NCBI GenBank assembly: GCA_947095535.1
Contig: OX352772.1
Coordinates: 50,735,445-50,799,444, forward strand
DNA: 64,000 nt
From: Poecilobothrus nobilitatus
Taxonomy: Eukaryota; Arthropoda; Insecta; Diptera; Dolichopodidae
Direction: 5' to 3'
In this document: positions 62,946-64,000 of the stretch, one piece after another
Numbering within the stretch: position 1 is the stretch's first letter
How the letters are laid out: each line of letters starts with the position of its first letter
Position numbers and translations under genes: made by a program
The notes under the pieces: model-generated
The model's database searches: none
What the model was told of the DNA's origin: nothing
The model's input: only the letters and a program-made list of their open reading frames with translations

Positions 62946-63715
62946 TAGAGCAAAACTCTGACTACTTTAAATAGTAAGGATTTGCAATAGAAATATTTGT
63001 TTGTAAAACATCTAGAAAAAGCCCATTTTCTTTTTAAATTTCGAATTCCTTTTTTGCAGAAATCTAACACATTTTTTCCATTCTCATTCATCTAGGATAT
63101 TAGTTTAGCTAACATTAGTTTTTCAATCGAATCAGGTAATTCAATCTAACCTATACAGGGGTTCGTTAAACTAGAATAAAGTATCTCTTGACTTTTCACA
63201 ATTATTTTTTAAAAAAAAAATTCTTAAATATGGTGTTGTAAGTCACAATTCTAAACCGGTATTTTGGAAAATATGCCCCATTTTTGGTTATTGTCTAGTT
63301 ATATAAGTGGACATTTCCAAAACGCTATTACAGTTCAACTTGGAAATGGATATAAAGTCCATAGACTTTATTATTCTTTTAAACAGGGTGTTAAAGTCTA
63401 TGAAATTAATGGGCTAAAGTCTAATGAAATTAAAGTCTATGAAATTAAATTTTTTGGGCTTTGATTCACCGCACCGTTTTTAATTTAATAGGAAAATTCT
63501 TACAATTCTAAAATATATTGTTAAATTTTCATGGTAATTTTGAAGATGCTTTTCAAATTTATCCTTATTTTTATTATTAGCAAAAAATACTGAATCTTAA
63601 AATTCCTCAAATTTTTACTTAGAATTAATATTTTTTTTTTTTTAAGTTTAAAAATTTATTGTTTTTCTCAAAATATAATATTAATGCAATACAATTTTAT
63701 TTTGTTTCTTTACAG

Positions 63716-63884
63716 TAATGAAAAATTCTACACATGCTGCGATGAGCCCTATTTAGATATCACATTTAATATTACAATGAGACGAAAGACACTGTTTTAT
63801 ACGGTCAACTTAATTATTCCCTGTATGGGAATTAGTTTTTTAACAATTTTAGTTTTTTATTTACCATCAGATAGTGGAGAAAAG
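63716..63884 (+). CDS. nAChRalpha3: nAChR alpha subunit exon: loop C (vicinal Cys) and TM1
   Basis: Internal exon of 169 nt after ttctttacag; one base completes the split Arg codon, then 56 codons run from [10 protein letters not shown] to PSDSGEK, ending in phase 0 at GTAAAA. Y5, the adjacent C7-C8 pair and Y12 form loop C, which caps bound agonist; the vicinal disulfide defines alpha subunits. The following DEPY is typical of insect alpha subunits. N18-I-T20 is a sequon. TM1 is residues about 25-49 ([10 protein letters not shown] to LVFYL) with the conserved Pro-Cys (35-36), followed by SDSGEK, the short linker before the pore-lining TM2 helix, which must be in the next exon beyond the window. 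The Met codon about 30 nt upstream lies in intron and is not a start. Confidence 0.97.
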
Positions 63885-64000
63885 GTAAAATTATTTTAAA
63901 TTAATTATTTGAAATGAAATTTCATAAAAAGTTTCATTTTATATTTTTCACTAATGACTGAATTGCAATTTAAACTTAAGACAACTGACAATATTTAATT
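63885..64000 (+). other. Start of the next nAChR intron, cut by window end
   Basis: Begins with GTAAAATTATTTT directly after the SDSGEK codons. The phase-0 break between the TM1-TM2 linker and TM2 means the TM2 exon lies downstream, outside the window. Confidence 0.85.

Larger units (their letters stand above)
36363..63715 (+). other. nAChR intron (27.4 kb)
   Basis: Opens GTAAGATA and closes TTCTTTACAG. It is the most repeat-rich part of the window: two SINE families, DINE-1-like elements in both orientations, a tandem duplication, a jockey-like LINE fragment and a pogo-like transposase relic. Intervals 36.4-37.5, 38.8-42.0, 42.5-44.3, 46.9-48.4, 50.8-53.2 and 57.2-58.9 kb are AT-rich with homopolymers and nothing identifiable. 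Confidence 0.88.
14119..63884 (+). other. nAChRalpha3: nAChR alpha subunit locus, four internal exons (partial gene)
   Basis: Gene model joining 14119-14413, 16418-16598, 36247-36362 and 63716-63884; all introns are GT-AG. The joined reading frame is open for 253 codons and holds the complete extracellular domain core plus TM1 of a Cys-loop, acetylcholine-gated cation channel subunit, a pentameric receptor of insect neuronal membranes and a target of neonicotinoids. The vicinal cysteines in the last exon define it as an alpha subunit. Phrases such as [22 protein letters not shown] and TYDGFQVDLRHIDE match, from memory, the insect alpha3/alpha4 branch rather than alpha1, alpha2, the alpha5-7 branch or beta1. 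Alpha3 is preferred and alpha4 is not excluded. The signal-peptide exon and the TM2-TM4/cytoplasmic-loop exons are not identified. No duplicated, mutually exclusive version of any exon was recognised in the introns. Confidence 0.9.

Noticed and set aside
1..64000. CRISPR arrays, bacterial operons, phage or plasmid features
   Set aside because: Spliced metazoan exons and insect retroposons fill the window; no spaced direct repeats or operon-like ORFs.

Overview
This window looks like a piece of a very AT-rich insect genome, most likely a fly (Diptera). It is a single gene locus: four consecutive internal coding exons of a nicotinic acetylcholine receptor (nAChR) alpha subunit on the + strand, spread over about 50 kb and separated by introns of about 2.0, 19.6 and 27.4 kb. 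The exons are at 14119-14413, 16418-16598, 36247-36362 and 63716-63884. Their splice phases join perfectly (2 nt + 1 nt, phase 0, 2 nt + 1 nt) and every boundary is GT-AG. Together they encode the ligand-binding domain from its N-terminal helix through the Cys-loop and the vicinal-cysteine loop C, then all of TM1. The signal-peptide exon and the exons for TM2 to the C-terminus are not identified here. The closest match from memory of insect subunits is alpha3, with alpha4 as the main alternative. No other intact protein-coding gene was found; nearly all other long ORFs are AT-rich noise or shadows of repeats.

Everything else is non-coding and loaded with mobile-element debris. 1-14118 is upstream sequence (5' intron or upstream) with a long hairpin at 5.6 kb, a DINE-1-like element with an internal 142-bp tandem repeat at 6.3-6.9 kb, and two short inverted-repeat (MITE-like) structures at 12.9-13.4 kb. 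The 2-kb intron holds a tRNA-derived SINE with target-site duplications. The 19.6-kb intron holds a LINE zinc-knuckle remnant (25.0 kb), DINE-1-like fragments (22.8, 29.4-30.5 and 33.4-34.2 kb), more SINEs and a LINE reverse-transcriptase tail (32.6-33.1 kb, minus). The 27-kb intron holds both SINE families, two inverted 1.6-kb copies of one DINE-1-like element (49.2-50.8 and 61.3-62.9 kb), a recent tandem duplication with an internal deletion (53.25-56.59 kb), a jockey-like LINE fragment (56.8-57.1 kb, minus) and a broken pogo/Tigger (jerky-type) transposase with its terminal repeat (59.0-59.7 kb, minus).

The dipteran assignment rests on the receptor sequence and on the DINE-1-like elements, whose TATACCC...GGGTATA hairpin end and CCATGTCCGTCCGTC stretch are familiar from Drosophila and its relatives. 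The most distinctive observations are two short retroposon families (SINE1, tRNA-derived; SINE2, of unknown origin). One SINE2 insertion can be proved against an empty site inside the window, and one ancient element at 33.4-34.2 kb has been hit by both families. I saw no evidence of a novel multi-gene system.
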